Below, in pieces: positions 23,752-36,817 of a stretch of 64,000 nt of DNA. Under the pieces are notes generated by a model. It worked only from the letters and a program-made list of their open reading frames with translations. It was not told where the DNA came from and did not search any database. Numbering within the stretch: the stretch's first letter is position 1; each line of letters starts with the position of its first letter. Source of the stretch: Rotaria macrura (lineage: Eukaryota; Rotifera; Eurotatoria; Philodinida; Philodinidae); NCBI GenBank assembly GCA_900239685.1, contig OENT01000729.1:17067-81066 (forward strand), in the 5' to 3' direction. Made by a program: the position numbers and the translations under genes.

Positions 23752-26700
23752 CGGTATTTTAAATCAATTTAACTGAAGTTTTATTTCATTACTTTAGCAA
23801 TGATAAACAAATACATGTTGCGTTCAAAAATTATACAGGTGATGATGATGATACTGTAGAATTTATTTGATTCATTTGATTACAAGTGTTGCTTTTGTTT
23901 CGCTACAACTAACTCGAAAATGTTTGCGTGTTTTTAACAACCAATCAAATCATTCATATTTTCATAATATTTAAAAACATAACGCTTACAAGCAATCTCG
24001 ATATACAACTGAATATATTACAGTCCGAGGGAAATTTTCGTTCTCGCTTTTACCGACATGAATCGATTTAAATTTTCGATTCATCGATAAATCTATGTTT
24101 TTTCAAATTAAATTCTTTCTAATACATAATATTCATTTTTAGCAAGTTTTATTATTCCGTTTCTCATGCTTATCTCATGCATACTATTGGCACGTTTGCT
24201 AGAGCTCATATTTTCATGTTACTCGAAAATAAAAAATGCTTTCTAATACGATCACATTTTATTTCTTATGTTCAAAGTTACCATAATACATACGAATGAT
24301 TACAAGAGCTATCTGCTCGTCAAGATCAATATAAAATTAGCAATCAATTGTAGAAACATGTTCTTTTTTCTAACTTAAACTCTTTCTTAAAAGGTTCATT
24401 CTGTACTGCACACAATTATCAAATCGTAAAAGATTGTTCTATCTAAGAGTTCTGATATTTTTCAAAAACTCTTGAAATGAATGATAACTGCAGTGAATTG
24501 TTGCTCATTCTTCATCAAAGTCAAAACCCTGCTGTAGCAATTTCCCTCAAGTGATTATCAAGCTATTTGGTGATTATAATACACCATCATTTGAGATTGT
24601 TGTTTTTCTCAATTACGCACTCAACACTGTTTTGATGTTTAAATTCAGAAAAAGTGTCTTTTTCGACAGAATTCTCACAGAACGATACTGGTTGATTCTA
24701 GAGAAATCTTGAGGATGTGGGAGCGTTTGATGTGTGGAGTTCTTTTCTATTTGAGAAGCCTGTCGTGTAAATGCAGGTTGTGCAGTTTGCGAAGGAATCG
24801 ATTACATGCAAAGATTTGCCCGGTATCAGTTTTTCAATGTGTTTGGACGGGGGGAGGGGGGCAGGCAAGAGTTTTATGACACGCTTTAGTTGTGAGCTTG
24901 TCTTGACTTGTCTTGGAAGAAAAATCTTTTTTATGTGCCACGTCCTACTTCTCCACTCTAGAAAAGTTTTCAACATATCTCGATCATGTATATGCCACGT
25001 AGAAATTTTCTTTTTGAACGATTAAGATTGTTGCATGGGCCAGAACAAACAAGATTCTTAGGAATTCGAGTTTTTCTAGGTGACACTTGGATTGATGTAA
25101 AATCTTACATTTCTACATGGGCTTGTGGATATAGAATGAGGATTTGAATCTCGGTTAGTGTGACTATTATTGGTCTTCTTTTCATTCAAACACAAACGCA
25201 CAATCGCAATATCTAGATAGCATACTGGAATCTCACAGTCGTCAGCACTTGCCATAAATGTATACAAATGCTTAGATTGCAGTTCATGTTTTAATGAAGT
25301 GTATGTGTTAAATCAAAGCGATCGATTTTGATCCCTGATTGAGTTGAAATCTAATTGATTTGAGAATATTGCTAAAAACAATCCGTTCAAAATTGCGAAC
25401 ATTGGCATAGATAAGCATTATTAACTCTCTATGCCATTGTAATGAAAAAGACAAATTCTAATAAAGAAGAGCGTGTGTGTAGGTTCGAGGAACGATAAGA
25501 GGAAACACTACATTCATCCTATAGTGACTAGCATGGTCAAAGTTTCTGGTTACCATCAGGCAAATGCCATTCTGTTTGACTAAGTGTTAGTCATAGATAA
25601 GGGTTCTAGATAAGTAGGGTTGATGTTAGATTGCTTAGCAAATCAACCACATGCAACTGTCTAGGCGTTGACTCATACCGTGGTCAGAACTTTTTTGAAC
25701 TATTCCAAACTCTGTCAAGACAAGAGGATTTCTATTAAAGAGGATTATGAATCTAATTCTAATTCGTTTTTTTTGTAAAACACAAACTAAAACAAATTCC
25801 GAAATGTGTAAGCCAGACATTGGGATCCCTCGTACTCTGCAAATCGTTCAAGATGCCAATCTACTAACCACTGCAGATCGTATCACAGCAATGACTCATT
25901 ATAATCAATGAATTAATTACCGATTGTATTCATAGTCGATTAGGTACAAGTGTAAAGAAGAAATGTGTCTCAAAGTGGAATCTTCTTGTGATTCACAACA
26001 GCAGCTGAATCATATTTTACGTATTAATCCCGTAGGCTTCATTCTAAAAGCTTTCCAATTTATTATTGGTCTTTGGTATTAGAAAGCTTGAATCTTCTAT
26101 TGAATCTTAATAACTACTATGGTAGTTCTTTATCTTTTCTATGGAAATGATAGAGTATGATTAGAGTCTTACATTTGTAATTTTATTATATTTTGGATAT
26201 CAAAAGAGATAATAGGTATGTGTTTTGACTTTTATCAAATACTTGTCCTTTTTGTTTTATCATCATAAAATAATATTCATACGTCGTTCTTGTCTTTTGC
26301 TAATAGGACTTTGACTACCTTTTTAAATCTAGATCCAAGGGGGAAAAAACTTATTTCAATTCCTGAAACCAATCACATTCACGCGAAATCACGAAATCAG
26401 TTTGTTCTCTCTTATCAGTTTCTCCTTGAAACCGATACTTGCCAATTTTCGAATGAAAGATTTATTTGATATCGTATTGTTCAAGGAAAATGCGACGATT
26501 TATATTGTGAATATGACATATTAATATGTAATAATATTATTCGTAACTTCTATTTGTCATATAAGTATTTGAGTCTCACTATTATTTCGTTTACTTCCTT
26601 CTATGGTTTACACAATAGAATTAAAATAGAATTGAAGATTTTGAATTTGCAGTAAAATTGATTTTAAACCATACAATATTTTTATGTTCTTTGAAAAAGT

Positions 26701-26868
26701 CAACATAACTAATATCTGTTGCTAATAGTCTTCTGGGAAATTATATTTAATAAGAGATTTATTGTATGTCTATTTTCTTAAATCAAATCAGTTTCGGATG
26801 GTGTGACTATATTGAAAATGAAAGAAAAAGTTGCTTTCCATCCTTGTCAAATGATAGCAAACGAGAGA
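23752..26868. other. Intergenic, with a faint retroelement trace
   Basis: No intact gene. A G-rich patch (runs of six and seven G) lies at about 24848-24865. Near 25025-25146 a plus-strand stretch reads like a decayed integrase zinc-binding region and is listed separately. Near 25804-25911 another short open stretch (CKPDIGIPRTLQIVQDANLL) looks protein-derived but is unassigned. Confidence 0.4.
25025..25146 (+). pseudogene. Possible decayed retroelement integrase fragment
   Basis: The plus strand gives an open stretch with LLHGPEQTRFLGIRVF followed by WIDVKSYISTWACGYRM and a stop. Its spacing recalls the H..H..C..C zinc-binding region of Ty3/gypsy integrases, where a DVKxYIxxC block precedes CxxC. 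The cysteines needed are mostly missing and no neighbouring polymerase or integrase core is seen, so it is at best a worn fragment. Confidence 0.25.
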
Positions 26869-27122
26869 CTACCGGGACTTATATTTTTGGGATTTATTCT
26901 TCTACGGAATTTATTTATTTATTGAGGATTTATTAATTATGATGATACATCAGCATACTCACACCCACACTAATAGAAATGCACTTGCACTTTCACTCAC
27001 ACCCGGACACATGCCCTTACCTTTATCATATTTTCATTCAGGAACTATATGCGATCTATCTCAATATACTTAGTGATTTGTTAATAAGTTCCAATAAATC
27101 CCGAAAAAATAAGTCCCGGTAG
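26869..27122. mobile_element. 254-bp MITE with TIRs starting CTACCGGGACTTAT
   Basis: The left end CTACCGGGACTTATATTTTT and the reverse complement of the right end CTACCGGGACTTATTTTTTC match, and the repeats go on through GGGATTTATT for over 30 bp. A TA sits at the same place at both ends, so the true ends may be TA followed by CCGGGACTTAT. The interior is non-coding. Confidence 0.8.
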
Positions 27123-27751
27123 CTGCTGATTTTACATATATTCAATCAAATCTAGATCTTTGCAGCATCGTTAAGTTGACTTATGTGCTATTCAGTGATA
27201 ACACATGATTAGAAATCACTATCACGTGCTAGAAACTATATATAATTAGTGTTAATAGCACTTACGGCAGAAGGAAAAAATAACTTTTTAGGTTATACTT
27301 TTTCTTTTGATAGTCAATGTAAAATAGAAAAATATCGATCAAATGTGCTTGTTTCAGTAAAAAGTACGAAATTACTTAGACTCTAACGATTTTGATCCGC
27401 ATTTCGAAAGACAAACTGTGAAAACGTATTTAAAGCAAAATGCCCATCGATAAACACGTTTATTTGTGTTGAAGCACTTTAAACTCTCTGAAAAGAAAAT
27501 TTATACGCAATTTAAACTGTTTCGTGGCTTATCTGAACACATCTGTAAAGAGCATCCATGTCCATCGGCAAATACAACGTTTACGTACTGCGTTCAAAAC
27601 AGTCAGAAAGATGCCTACTTTACAAGTTATATTCAATTATTGTTATCAATAAGAAGCGATGTGCACAAAATATGTCACTGAATATCCGACATGATTGGAA
27701 GCTTTTTTTATTTTGAAGTCATAGTGTTAGAAAAAAAATTACAAAGCAAAA
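27123..27751. other. Intergenic; downstream region of the SDR gene
   Basis: No credible gene; the frame at 27466-27681 has no features. On the minus strand AATAAA is read at about 27706-27711, roughly 41 nt after the stop of the SDR gene, a good poly(A) signal. Confidence 0.5.
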
Positions 27752-29070
27752 CTACTTGTCAGTCTTTTGAGCAGCTTTGTAAGCTGCCCAAGCCTTGTAA
27801 TACGTATCAATTTCCTCAACAAACCCTACATGTCTTGGTCGCCAGCCTAACTCATTCATTGCCTTAGCTGGATTGATGATCCTGTGTCAACAAAAATAAA
27901 TAGTCACTCTTCATTCAGTTGAGAAAATCTTACGAATCTGTATCCCATCTTGACGGTGCGTCCCCATCGGCTTCTTTGTAATCAATTTTGTCTTGTCGAC
28001 CCTGAGCTTTAGCCATCGCTGTTCTTAATTCTTCGTAAGTGGGATTATCATTCGGAGCGGCAAGGTTGTAAACTAGAAATGAAATTAAAACTTTGAACAT
28101 TTTGTATAGTTTTTTCTTCACAAATCTTACGTTGGCCATCGACAACACAGCGTGGAGCTCGCGCTACGGCGACATAACCTTCAGCTAAATCGTCAACATG
28201 GACCCAACTCCAACGCATATCTCTTCGTCCTTGAATAACTAGAGGTTCTGAATAGAAAAGGTCAGCCACAAAACCACCTTGACCACCGTAAACAAAACCA
28301 GGCCGTATGACTGTAGTCTTGAGCGAGGCACAAGTACTTGCTAAGACTTGATTTTCAAAGTCTTCTCTTTCCTTCATATTGGTTACATCGGCCGATGAGC
28401 TACTGGGACGATTTTTCGTCGATTGTAGTCGTGGCTTGATTGTTTCATCAACTGGACGACGCCCCATTAGGGATGTGTCACCATCTGCAAAAAGTATGGT
28501 TAAATCAATGCAATACTGTATTTGGATGAGAGATGAACTGTACACTAATAACCATACACGAAACGACTCCACGGACTCGATAATCTTTTTTCAATCCAAA
28601 ACGGCATAAACTTTATCTGACTCAAACACGTCTCTTTCAGATTATTATTTGTTAACTCTTTGACATTTGTTTATCCAGCGAAAACTCTCACTTCTATTAG
28701 AAAGTATGATAAACTTACAAGTCATGATGCCTGAAGTAAAGATGAAAAGTGGAGCATAGTGTGCTAGTTTTCCATTTTGAGTTTGATCGTGTCCAGCGCG
28801 CTGTGCTGCTTCCAAAAGTAGAGATGACAGCTTGTGATCAAATCCAACAGTATCAATGATAATTGAACATGAGGCAAGAATATTGGCAACTTGTTGAACA
28901 TTATCGAATGACGAGACTATAATTGGTTCGATCTCATTTTGAATTAGGGTAGTAGAGTGTCTCGCATTGCGAATCATTCCATAGGCTCGATAGCCAGCAC
29001 GGCGCATGGTCAGAGCCACACCGAGCCCAATATAACCACTAGCACCAAAGATGAATACAGATGATGACAT
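27752..29070 (-). CDS. NAD-dependent epimerase/dehydratase-like atypical SDR
   Basis: Four exons on the minus strand: 29070-28719, 28484-28131, 28072-27934 and 27881-27752. Introns are 234, 58 and 52 bp, in phases 1, 1 and 2. The product is 324 aa, normal for NAD-dependent epimerases and related extended or atypical SDRs. The N-terminal Rossmann strand carries FIFGASGYIGLG (residues 7-17), the GxxGxxG dinucleotide-binding loop. Splice 1 rebuilds GIMTYG, the tyrosine region that follows the central strand. The conserved TVIRPGFVYG block is at residues 175-184 and WSWVHVDDLAEGYVAVA follows, both typical of epimerases. Substrate cannot be told from sequence. No signal peptide, so it is likely cytosolic. 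Intron phases and motif order leave little doubt about the model. Confidence 0.92.
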
Positions 29071-32000
29071 TTTTTCAAAGAAAATCTAAAAGAGCAAGAC
29101 GAGATTTTATCTAATTTTCTTCCGTACTTAACGTATGTTGTTTTCTAAGCAAGCAAACATATATTCTATTGGAATAAGCTATCTATCTGGCTGATATTAA
29201 AATAACAAAAGGAACACGAAAAGAGAGAGATCATTTTATGATTTCGAGGTCAAAGTAAAAGAATAAAAAATGATCCTTTTATATTTATGCAATACTTTTC
29301 TTAACCCTTGGTAATTCTCGAATTACATTACTTTGTCAACTCATTAAAAAAACACGTAAAGTTTTCATCTATACTTGATTTGAACACATTTCACATACTT
29401 TATCACAACTACTATCCCAGCTCTCTGCAAACATCTAGCCCCTAGATAATTTTTCGTTTTGCAATGGCAAATACAAAAACATACCACTCGTCCAGTCAAA
29501 CCCATGAACAAGAGCTTCATAATCACTGGTTTGTATCTTGAAGCAAGTAATACCGCGACATTCACTATGGAGGAGAGAAATTAAAACATCATACGACAGG
29601 TATTTTCTAAATCAAGAGCAAATCGACGTTTCACAGCTAACTATATTGTCATTCTCATCTAACTTGTTTCGCATGTAGTCAATGTTCCTATGTTTATATT
29701 ATTCGATGCAGAAAGCAATGGTGATCTTAACTATGTAAAAATACCTAAAAAGCTTGTTTTTCACGGTTGTCAAAAACATATTCTAACTAGGAACGTAAGC
29801 CCTACTACTATTTGTCACAATGGATAAATGCCTCATGATAGAGAGGAAGCTTATGTCTTTATATTTCACTTCTGTTTTTTTGCTATATCACTATGAAGAC
29901 GGCGTTAGATTTTGAAAGTAAGTAAAAGAACACGATTCTTTCTGTGTATTGTTATCGTTGTATGATTTTAACGCAGAGCAAGTTTGTCAAAGATTTTTCA
30001 AGGTCGACAGTTTTATTCTTGCGTTCTGCATAAACAACCCCAGAGTATTCTCAGTTTGACTTTACAAAAAAAGGAGTACTTCATTGGTTGACCAGAACAT
30101 TTAAAAGTATATTTTAACATTTATTTAATCTAGTGTATATGTATAGTGGTGGTTAGATAAATTTCATGGGATAAATCCGATTATTTATCGACTCGCTTTC
30201 GATGGATTCCACATAGACGATGTAATTGATGAAAAACGATTTAGACAATCGATGCAGGAATATTAATTTAGATACGCTGTCAATGATTCAGCTATTCTAA
30301 TGTAACTAACAGTGTATAATATTCTACCGCGAATCCAAGCAATACCATGAGTACTCACAACATTAACTACCCCCGATCTATGGCATTCATTTTTCACTGC
30401 TTGATCTTCAATAGTGATTCATTAGTCTGCAACCCTTTTAGATACTCAATTGGTGTCAGAGAGCAAACTATTTTATTCAGTTTTGCATACGTGTTTATGA
30501 TCAATGATATGGCTGTCGTGCCAGTAATCGATGATATGTTGTATTTTTGATAAAATTCTCCAATCTCTTCAACTTATTTTATTCTCTGTATTTATTACTT
30601 AGTTTTCTTAGTCATGATTTAATCCCTATTTTTTTCGCATTTATGCTTTTATCCAACATTATTCCTCTTCAAATGATTTATAGTTTTTCCTTTCTTCCAC
30701 ATTAACTTAGTAAGATAACTCAATGAGCTGCTTGAAATAAAAGATGCAACTATGATTATGTCTTCTATTGTAGATGAACACGATGTGTCCGAAATCTTCT
30801 ACTAGCTTGCCTAATCGTTTTATCTACATATGATACTTTTCAACTAAAACGATGGACTCACTGTACGATGTTTGATTGGTATTATTTGCGTATTCGAAAA
30901 TTTATGGTTAATCATTTAAATATAGACGACAGTGGTTGATGACACGTGATGTGGGTGTACATGAGCAGAAGACATACGCGCAGACTCGCATCCACTTACA
31001 TCCATTATAGAAGAGCAAACAACTAACCGAAAAAAATTTGTTCGATTACTGTGATTATAATAAAGATTACGAAGGAATTTATTCGTTTCGAATCTACTTT
31101 TTCAAAATAAATTAAACATATTACAGTATTAATACTCTACCCGTTGATCACTAGAAACTTTGTTCACAATTAAGAAAAAATATAGCGTTTAATAAATCAC
31201 TCTACAGATTAAAAACAATTTACACGAGTCCCTATTCCGAAATAAATTGATTAATAGCATTTGAAACTAAGACCAGGAAACTTTTTCGATCAATTTAAGC
31301 TCGTTTCATCATTCATGAAATTTATATCTCTAAATGGTTCATTTAAGGCGAGTGAGTTTCAGTTTGATATTTCGAAATCTCTGTGTAGACGGTGTCAGAC
31401 TTTGTGTCATACCGCAGAATTTTCAATTAAAATAAGAATGGGAATATTTAACCTTTTTAATAAGAAATAGTTGCACTTTCATTAGGAAAGTGCATATAGA
31501 GAAATCCAACGTAGACGGCTTTCAAAAAATGTATTGGCCTTTGAAGTAGAATAGTGCAGTAAAAAATCGAGTACATTGGGCACAAATGACGCGTCTGTCA
31601 TGAACACGATTGAACATATGTTTATGTATATCTTTAATCTGAAGAACTGTGCTTCAGATTCAACTGATTCGGATTGAAAGGTTTAAAGAAGATATTGATG
31701 CATTTGGACATCCAGAGTCAAATTCGAGGTGCTAAAACATAAAAATATCCCTTTTACTGTGAAATTCGGCGTTGAAATATTATGTTTACAATAAATCTCC
31801 TCGTGTATAATAGTATGATTAAGTACGGATTTTTATATAGACATCCTTTTGTAGTCAAAAACATTGAACGAAGAATATTACAAATTTTTACTTATACATT
31901 AAAAAACCTACTTTTTCAATTGTCAAAGGATGAGTTTATTTCTGTTTCTTTTGGGTCAATATGTTTTAGCATGTGTAGTGTAGAAAACTATTTATCTATA

Positions 32001-32446
32001 TGAGAAATATACATGAAAAATCCTCTATCAATAGAAAACAATCTTAAGAAAAACGGAAATATCTCGTTTAAGCATCAGTGATTTCTTAGAAAAAAAATTG
32101 ACAGTTTTCTATACTATAATTTAATAGAATTACATATGCAGGTGATCAAGATATAATTTGATGTAATTGCCAGACTTAAAAAGACAATGTATGACCTAAA
32201 TAAGGTTGAAAACCTGTTTTTCTTTTATAATAATAAGATATTAAAATTTAGCGTTGAACCTACATCAATTTATTGCCGTTGCCACATATCTCGATGCAAT
32301 ACGCTGGATCGCCTTCGTGAAACTATAGGAAAATTGTGAAAACGTGTTTAAAGTATGAATGAAATCGATAGACCAATTTAAAAGGGATAAAATAGTTTAT
32401 TTCTACTTGTGTATGTTCGTTTTCTTCAGCTAGCATCGGGTGGTCT
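29071..32446. other. Intergenic, no credible gene
   Basis: Begins with the promoter side of the SDR gene. Frames of 60-76 codons (for example 29365-29565 minus, 30347-30550, 31261-31470, 31782-32003) show random composition. No repeats with clear ends were found. Confidence 0.45.
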
Positions 32447-32886
32447 TAGGCATGCAACGATCCCGAACCTGAACCTGAGTTCGTAGTTCGGACCGAACAG
32501 CTCGGGATTCGGGTTTCAGTTCTGTCTTAGAGTTCGGGTTCGGACTCAGGTTCGGGTTCGGGTTCAGTCTTAGGGTTCGGATTCCGATCCATTTCTAGTG
32601 TGGATTCGGCTTAAACTTCTCACATTGAAAGATGGGGTAATGAGCAAAGTACTTGCAGGAGTGAACTCTCGTATCCGAAATTTTCAAAATTCGAACCAAA
32701 TAGATGTAAACAAGACTTCTGATTAGTTCATGTCTATTGCTCTGGAATCCTTTTGCTATCGGGTTGCTTTTGATTCTTATCGAATCTTTCACAATAGTTT
32801 TAATTGAGATCGAACCCTAACTCGAACCCTATAGCCTAACCCGAATCTAGCACCAAACCCAAACGTTCGGGTTCGTTGTATGCCTA
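32447..32886. mobile_element. 440-bp hAT-like MITE with internal CGGGTT repeats
   Basis: The left end reads TAGGCATGCAACGATCCCGA and the reverse complement of the right end TAGGCATACAACGAACCCGA, terminal repeats of over 20 bp. The 8 bases outside (GGTGGTCT left, CGTGGTTT right) match at 6 of 8, suggesting a worn 8-bp target duplication of hAT type. Next to the left end is a dense array of CGGGTT/TTCGGG/AACCTGA words (about 32460-32590), mirrored as CGAACCC words at the right end. No coding frame. Confidence 0.75.
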
Positions 32887-35800
32887 CGTGGTTTTTTGAT
32901 TTCATACGATGTAGGTGTGGGAGAAAGACTCATTCACGAAATCCAAGAGATTCCGACCTATTTCAAACTACTTCAATTCATTTGATTCTACTCCCAATTA
33001 TTACGAGTTAACAAATTGATTTTGTGCAGATAGTTATTCTCCTGAAATTATATTTTTTTGAAGCGTGGCCGCAAAAGAGTTATGAATCCATAGAGTAGAA
33101 ATTTTTTCACCATACGTCCTTCTCACCCAGCGTGTCAAGGGCATCCTTCCAAATCACAAACCGTAATATACAACCTTCAGAGTCCACCATAAGCAATATA
33201 CCACTAACTTCTAATTACAATATATAGAATATTTCTTTGTTGTTGTTAAATAAAGTGAAGAAGGCAGGGATTAAGAAATTTACTCGAATATTCATCAAAA
33301 GTGCAATATTCAGATGACTAGCATCAGGGACTATACATCGTGTTTCATATTTTAATCATATATAGAGATTGCACTAACAATCTTTTTCATGGAATCTGAT
33401 TTAAATAACTGTGAAACTACAGGTTAGAGCATATTTTTTTAGTAACAATATTCAACAGTGAGAAATGATACACTTTCTTTCTTGTGAAAATCGAGCCATA
33501 CACCGATGTATGTTATTTACACACCAATAAAAATGAGAGATGACTCATTGTGATAATCTGAGAAAGAATATTCGGATGGAAAGGAAGGAATAATCCTCAA
33601 ATGTCTGAAACCCTTTTAAGTTCAGGTCCTCAAATGATACTCATCGTTTGATTCTTTTTCCTAAACCATGGCAAGAAAAACGCACCAACTGTCCTGAATT
33701 CAGATTAATCTTACCAATAATTCGGTGACCCATCAAATAATTCACTAAAATCTTTTCTGTTGGCAATTTTAATCTCAGCGACCTTGGGATATGCATGATT
33801 CTGGATAACTCTAAATCATATGCTCATGTATTCAGATATGATCGTCACCTTTGAGGGGTGGATGTGAGTAGTGGTTTGGTTATATTCCATATTAATAAAT
33901 GATGCGTGGTCACCGACACCTTCACGTTGTAGATACCAACGGGCATTCTAGTCAAGAAGAGACCGAAAACGTATTGAATCCAACCGGATCGAGATTTTTG
34001 CTATTCGTTTCGATCTCTATGTAGTCTATTACCTAGGCTATGTTTCATTTCGATTCTTAGGTAGATCCGATCTGTTCGTGACCAGGTGAATAAATCCGAT
34101 ACCGGATTCAATCAGCAGACGATAGGTTATCGAAAGTCTGCAGAAGAAGCTATCATTGGATGTGATGGTTCAATACTGTGCTATTAGCCGAGTATAGATA
34201 AGCACTTGATAGTAGCGGTAGCGGTAGATCCGATTGTGAAATTAGAATCCGAATAATCCTGATAATAAGATCCGAGCGATATTTTGTCTGTCAACTTCCT
34301 ACAAGATTCAGTCAGTTTTATAGAAATTCATATGCGATCCAATAGAACTTCTATTTTATTGAGTGCCAGAATAGTTTTCTTGGGTATAACTTTTATCTTA
34401 ACCACTCTAAAACATGAGTTGGCGTTGGAAATGGATGTAATTAATGTTGGAAAAGAACCTAAATATATGATTGAAGAGAATATTAACTGGCAGAAGAATC
34501 GTGTCATATGTTCTCAAAATTCGGATAGTATATTTTTGTTTTCTTTTATTTCAAAATTTTCGATTCGAAAATAAGTTTGATCCCTTTTTCAGTTTTATTT
34601 TTATTCCTGACATTTTCTTTGTAGTTACAATATTCCACAAACATCTCTGATCCCTTGGGCTGAAAATTTGCAAAAATAACTTTCTCAGTTTACCCTGATT
34701 ATCAAGCACAAGCCACAATCCGAAAGCATTTATCTTTCGTGAGATGTAAACTTTCATGTGGTTTATATTATGCCCTGAGTCTTCGATATGGGCTAGACGA
34801 TTTATGACTGTTGTATCCACCAACGTGCAACTACTTTTATTGAGACTTCAAACACACAACATATGAGCCAATTTCGCGAAGTTCTGACAGAATACCAATC
34901 ATTTTACTATTGAACACATTCGTGCAGAACTCTAATACCATCCTTGTGGATAGTTCAATTCCTCAACAATACAATATTTCAACGCCAAATTTTTCTCAGA
35001 TACTTTTTATTTGCTATTCTATGTACAGCCTACAAGTTTCAGGCCATTATGTTGTACGGTAAAAAACGTCATGGCCTTATTCGTGTCGTTCAGGATGGGG
35101 GTCTTACGGTCATAATAAAAAAGGGAATTATCGGAAAATTTTATCGCGAGAAGGACAAATTCTGATCTTCATCTCTATGAGAAAATATCCAAGTCTTGAT
35201 GCTTGTTTGTTTCGTAATATTGCAACATTCGTTCAGATCATTTTTTGTAAGCGTCACCAATAAACAACTGATTTCTAGATTCGGATCTCATGTAAGATAA
35301 ATATTTTTCAACTGAATTTGTGTGCCGGAGATCAGGATGCAACAAGAAGGATATTTGTGCAAAGTTACAGCCCTTACGGGACTCAATGAACCTCTAGATT
35401 TAAGGAGTCGGATACTTGAGCGGAGTAATGCACATTTCTACAAAAATCTTCTGGTTTCGTCTTATTTGACGTTGCTCCTGTTATCATCATCATCACCAAT
35501 CTGTTTCAAATATTGTACATTAGTAATGAGTTTTTCAAACGATTTTTTTTATTCAAGTCTTTGTTATGATGTAAAAAAAAGTCATTGCTATTTTTTTTAT
35601 AATGTATCACTTACTAGAGGACCTTTTTAAGCAATTACATTTATTAATACTAAATAAATAATGATTGACGCTGATTCAAATCATGACAAAGGAGTAGATA
35701 TGATTAGTATCAACAATTAGAAACTGTGATCTCACATAGTACAATCTGCAGGCTAGATCAGGTAGAAACAAAAGTGGTTAAGTAGCATTCAAGAAAGACG

Positions 35801-36381
35801 AAGTTGTTTAATTGGCTTTTGAGGAAACACGAGGTGCAGAAGTTTTAGGACATCTGATAGGTTTTGAAGGAATATAGGCATGTACCGTTGACTCTGAAGA
35901 ATTACAAAGTGCTATAGCGGAGTATTGGGAGTTCAGAAAATTACAGTGAAATTCAATGAAATGAAGACTTTTCCTTTGATGTCAACTCTAAACTATACAT
36001 CTTCACCTATACCCAACTGCTACCACAAACACATCCATCCAGACCCCACACTGATATTCTTTTCTACTGATCGATGATAGATTGATTTCCAGGATACTTT
36101 TAACATGTGAGTGGTTATTTCTCTTGCAAATAACAAAAGATTCTCGATATCTCAAGCCATCAATCAACACAAATATTTACACAATTCAAGGGGAACTTGA
36201 AATTAATGTTACAAGTACCGATAGAGTTTGTGCTGGCTAACACATAAACCCGATATGATATCTTTAGAGAGCTTTTCTCGACAAGAAAGAGTTAAGTAGA
36301 ATTTCAAAAGCTGATATAAACTAATATGAGTGGATTAAACAATGTACTTGGTCTTTCTCTAGAACGCAATACTCACTTGGA
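32887..36381. other. Intergenic, no credible gene
   Basis: Short frames only, with no motifs. The stretch 33900-34280 is richer in G+C and in GATCCGAT-like words and may be an old repeat, but no ends are visible. Confidence 0.4.
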
Positions 36382-36388
36382 TATAAAA
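36382..36388 (+). promoter_or_regulatory. TATA box candidate of the peptide precursor gene
   Basis: TATAAAA occurs about 75-80 bp before the start codon at 36461, in GGATATAAAAAGC context. The distance fits a TATA box with a short 5' leader of about 50 nt. Confidence 0.5.
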
Positions 36389-36460
36389 AGCAATGAATAT
36401 TATTGCTAACTCTGAGAAAAAAGTTCTCTTTCATAAGTTTCTATTTTCAATCCAACCACA

Positions 36461-36817
36461 ATGCATGCAGTTACCGTAATATTGACATTGGGGGTATTTA
36501 TGATTTCTGTTTCAACATTACCAATGAAAGAACAGCGCCTGGTAAACGATTTCCTGGAAACAGAACAGCATTTTGCCGATTCACTGGAACCAGAGCAGCG
36601 TGGCTGGTTTAATAAGCATAAGAATAAGTTACTCGGTTTAGCCGTTGGTATGGCTATTGGAAAACGAGATGTTAACGATGAGGCTGCTGAAGACGTTATT
36701 GATTTCATCGACTCCTTAAATCCAATTCAACGTGGCTGGTGGTCGAAAATTCGAGATAAAGTTACTGGGGTTGCAGCTGTTCATGGGGCCACTGTTGCAC
36801 TTGGAATGTTAGGTTGA
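36461..36817 (+). CDS. Secreted precursor with two tandem amphipathic, probably amidated peptides (antimicrobial-peptide candidate)
   Basis: A single-exon gene for 118 aa. Residues 1-20 are a clear signal peptide. Acidic propieces alternate with two basic, Gly/Ala-rich peptides. Unit 1 starts GWFNK (residue 48) and ends before Gly67-Lys68-Arg69, a standard amidation plus dibasic cleavage signal. Unit 2 starts GWWSK (residue 92) and runs to the C-terminal Gly118, also able to donate an amide. Each unit follows the same lead-in, F-x-D-S-L-x-P-x-Q-R, so cleavage after Arg47 and Arg91 is likely; the repeat period is 44 residues. The mature peptides would be about 19 and 26 residues, cationic at the front and hydrophobic behind, a layout shared with cecropin-like and related membrane-active helical peptides. 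Family membership and activity are inference. A neuropeptide precursor is the main alternative. TATA box upstream; AATAAA at 36841-36846, 24 nt past the stop. Confidence 0.85.
   Translation: MHAVTVILTLGVFMISVSTLPMKEQRLVNDFLETEQHFADSLEPEQRGWFNKHKNKLLGLAVGMAIGKRDVNDEAAEDVIDFIDSLNPIQRGWWSKIRDKVTGVAAVHGATVALGMLG

Noticed and set aside
24698-25025. Overlapping plus and minus frames around a G-rich patch with GGRGAGKS-like sequence
   Set aside because: The P-loop-like string arises from a purine-rich run; no nucleotide-binding fold surrounds it.
28048-28572. 174-codon minus-strand frame as an independent gene
   Set aside because: It is exon 2 of the SDR gene plus read-through into both flanking introns.
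34551-34823. 90-codon minus-strand frame
   Set aside because: Some protein-like stretches but no family resemblance, signal or splice structure; not distinguishable from chance.
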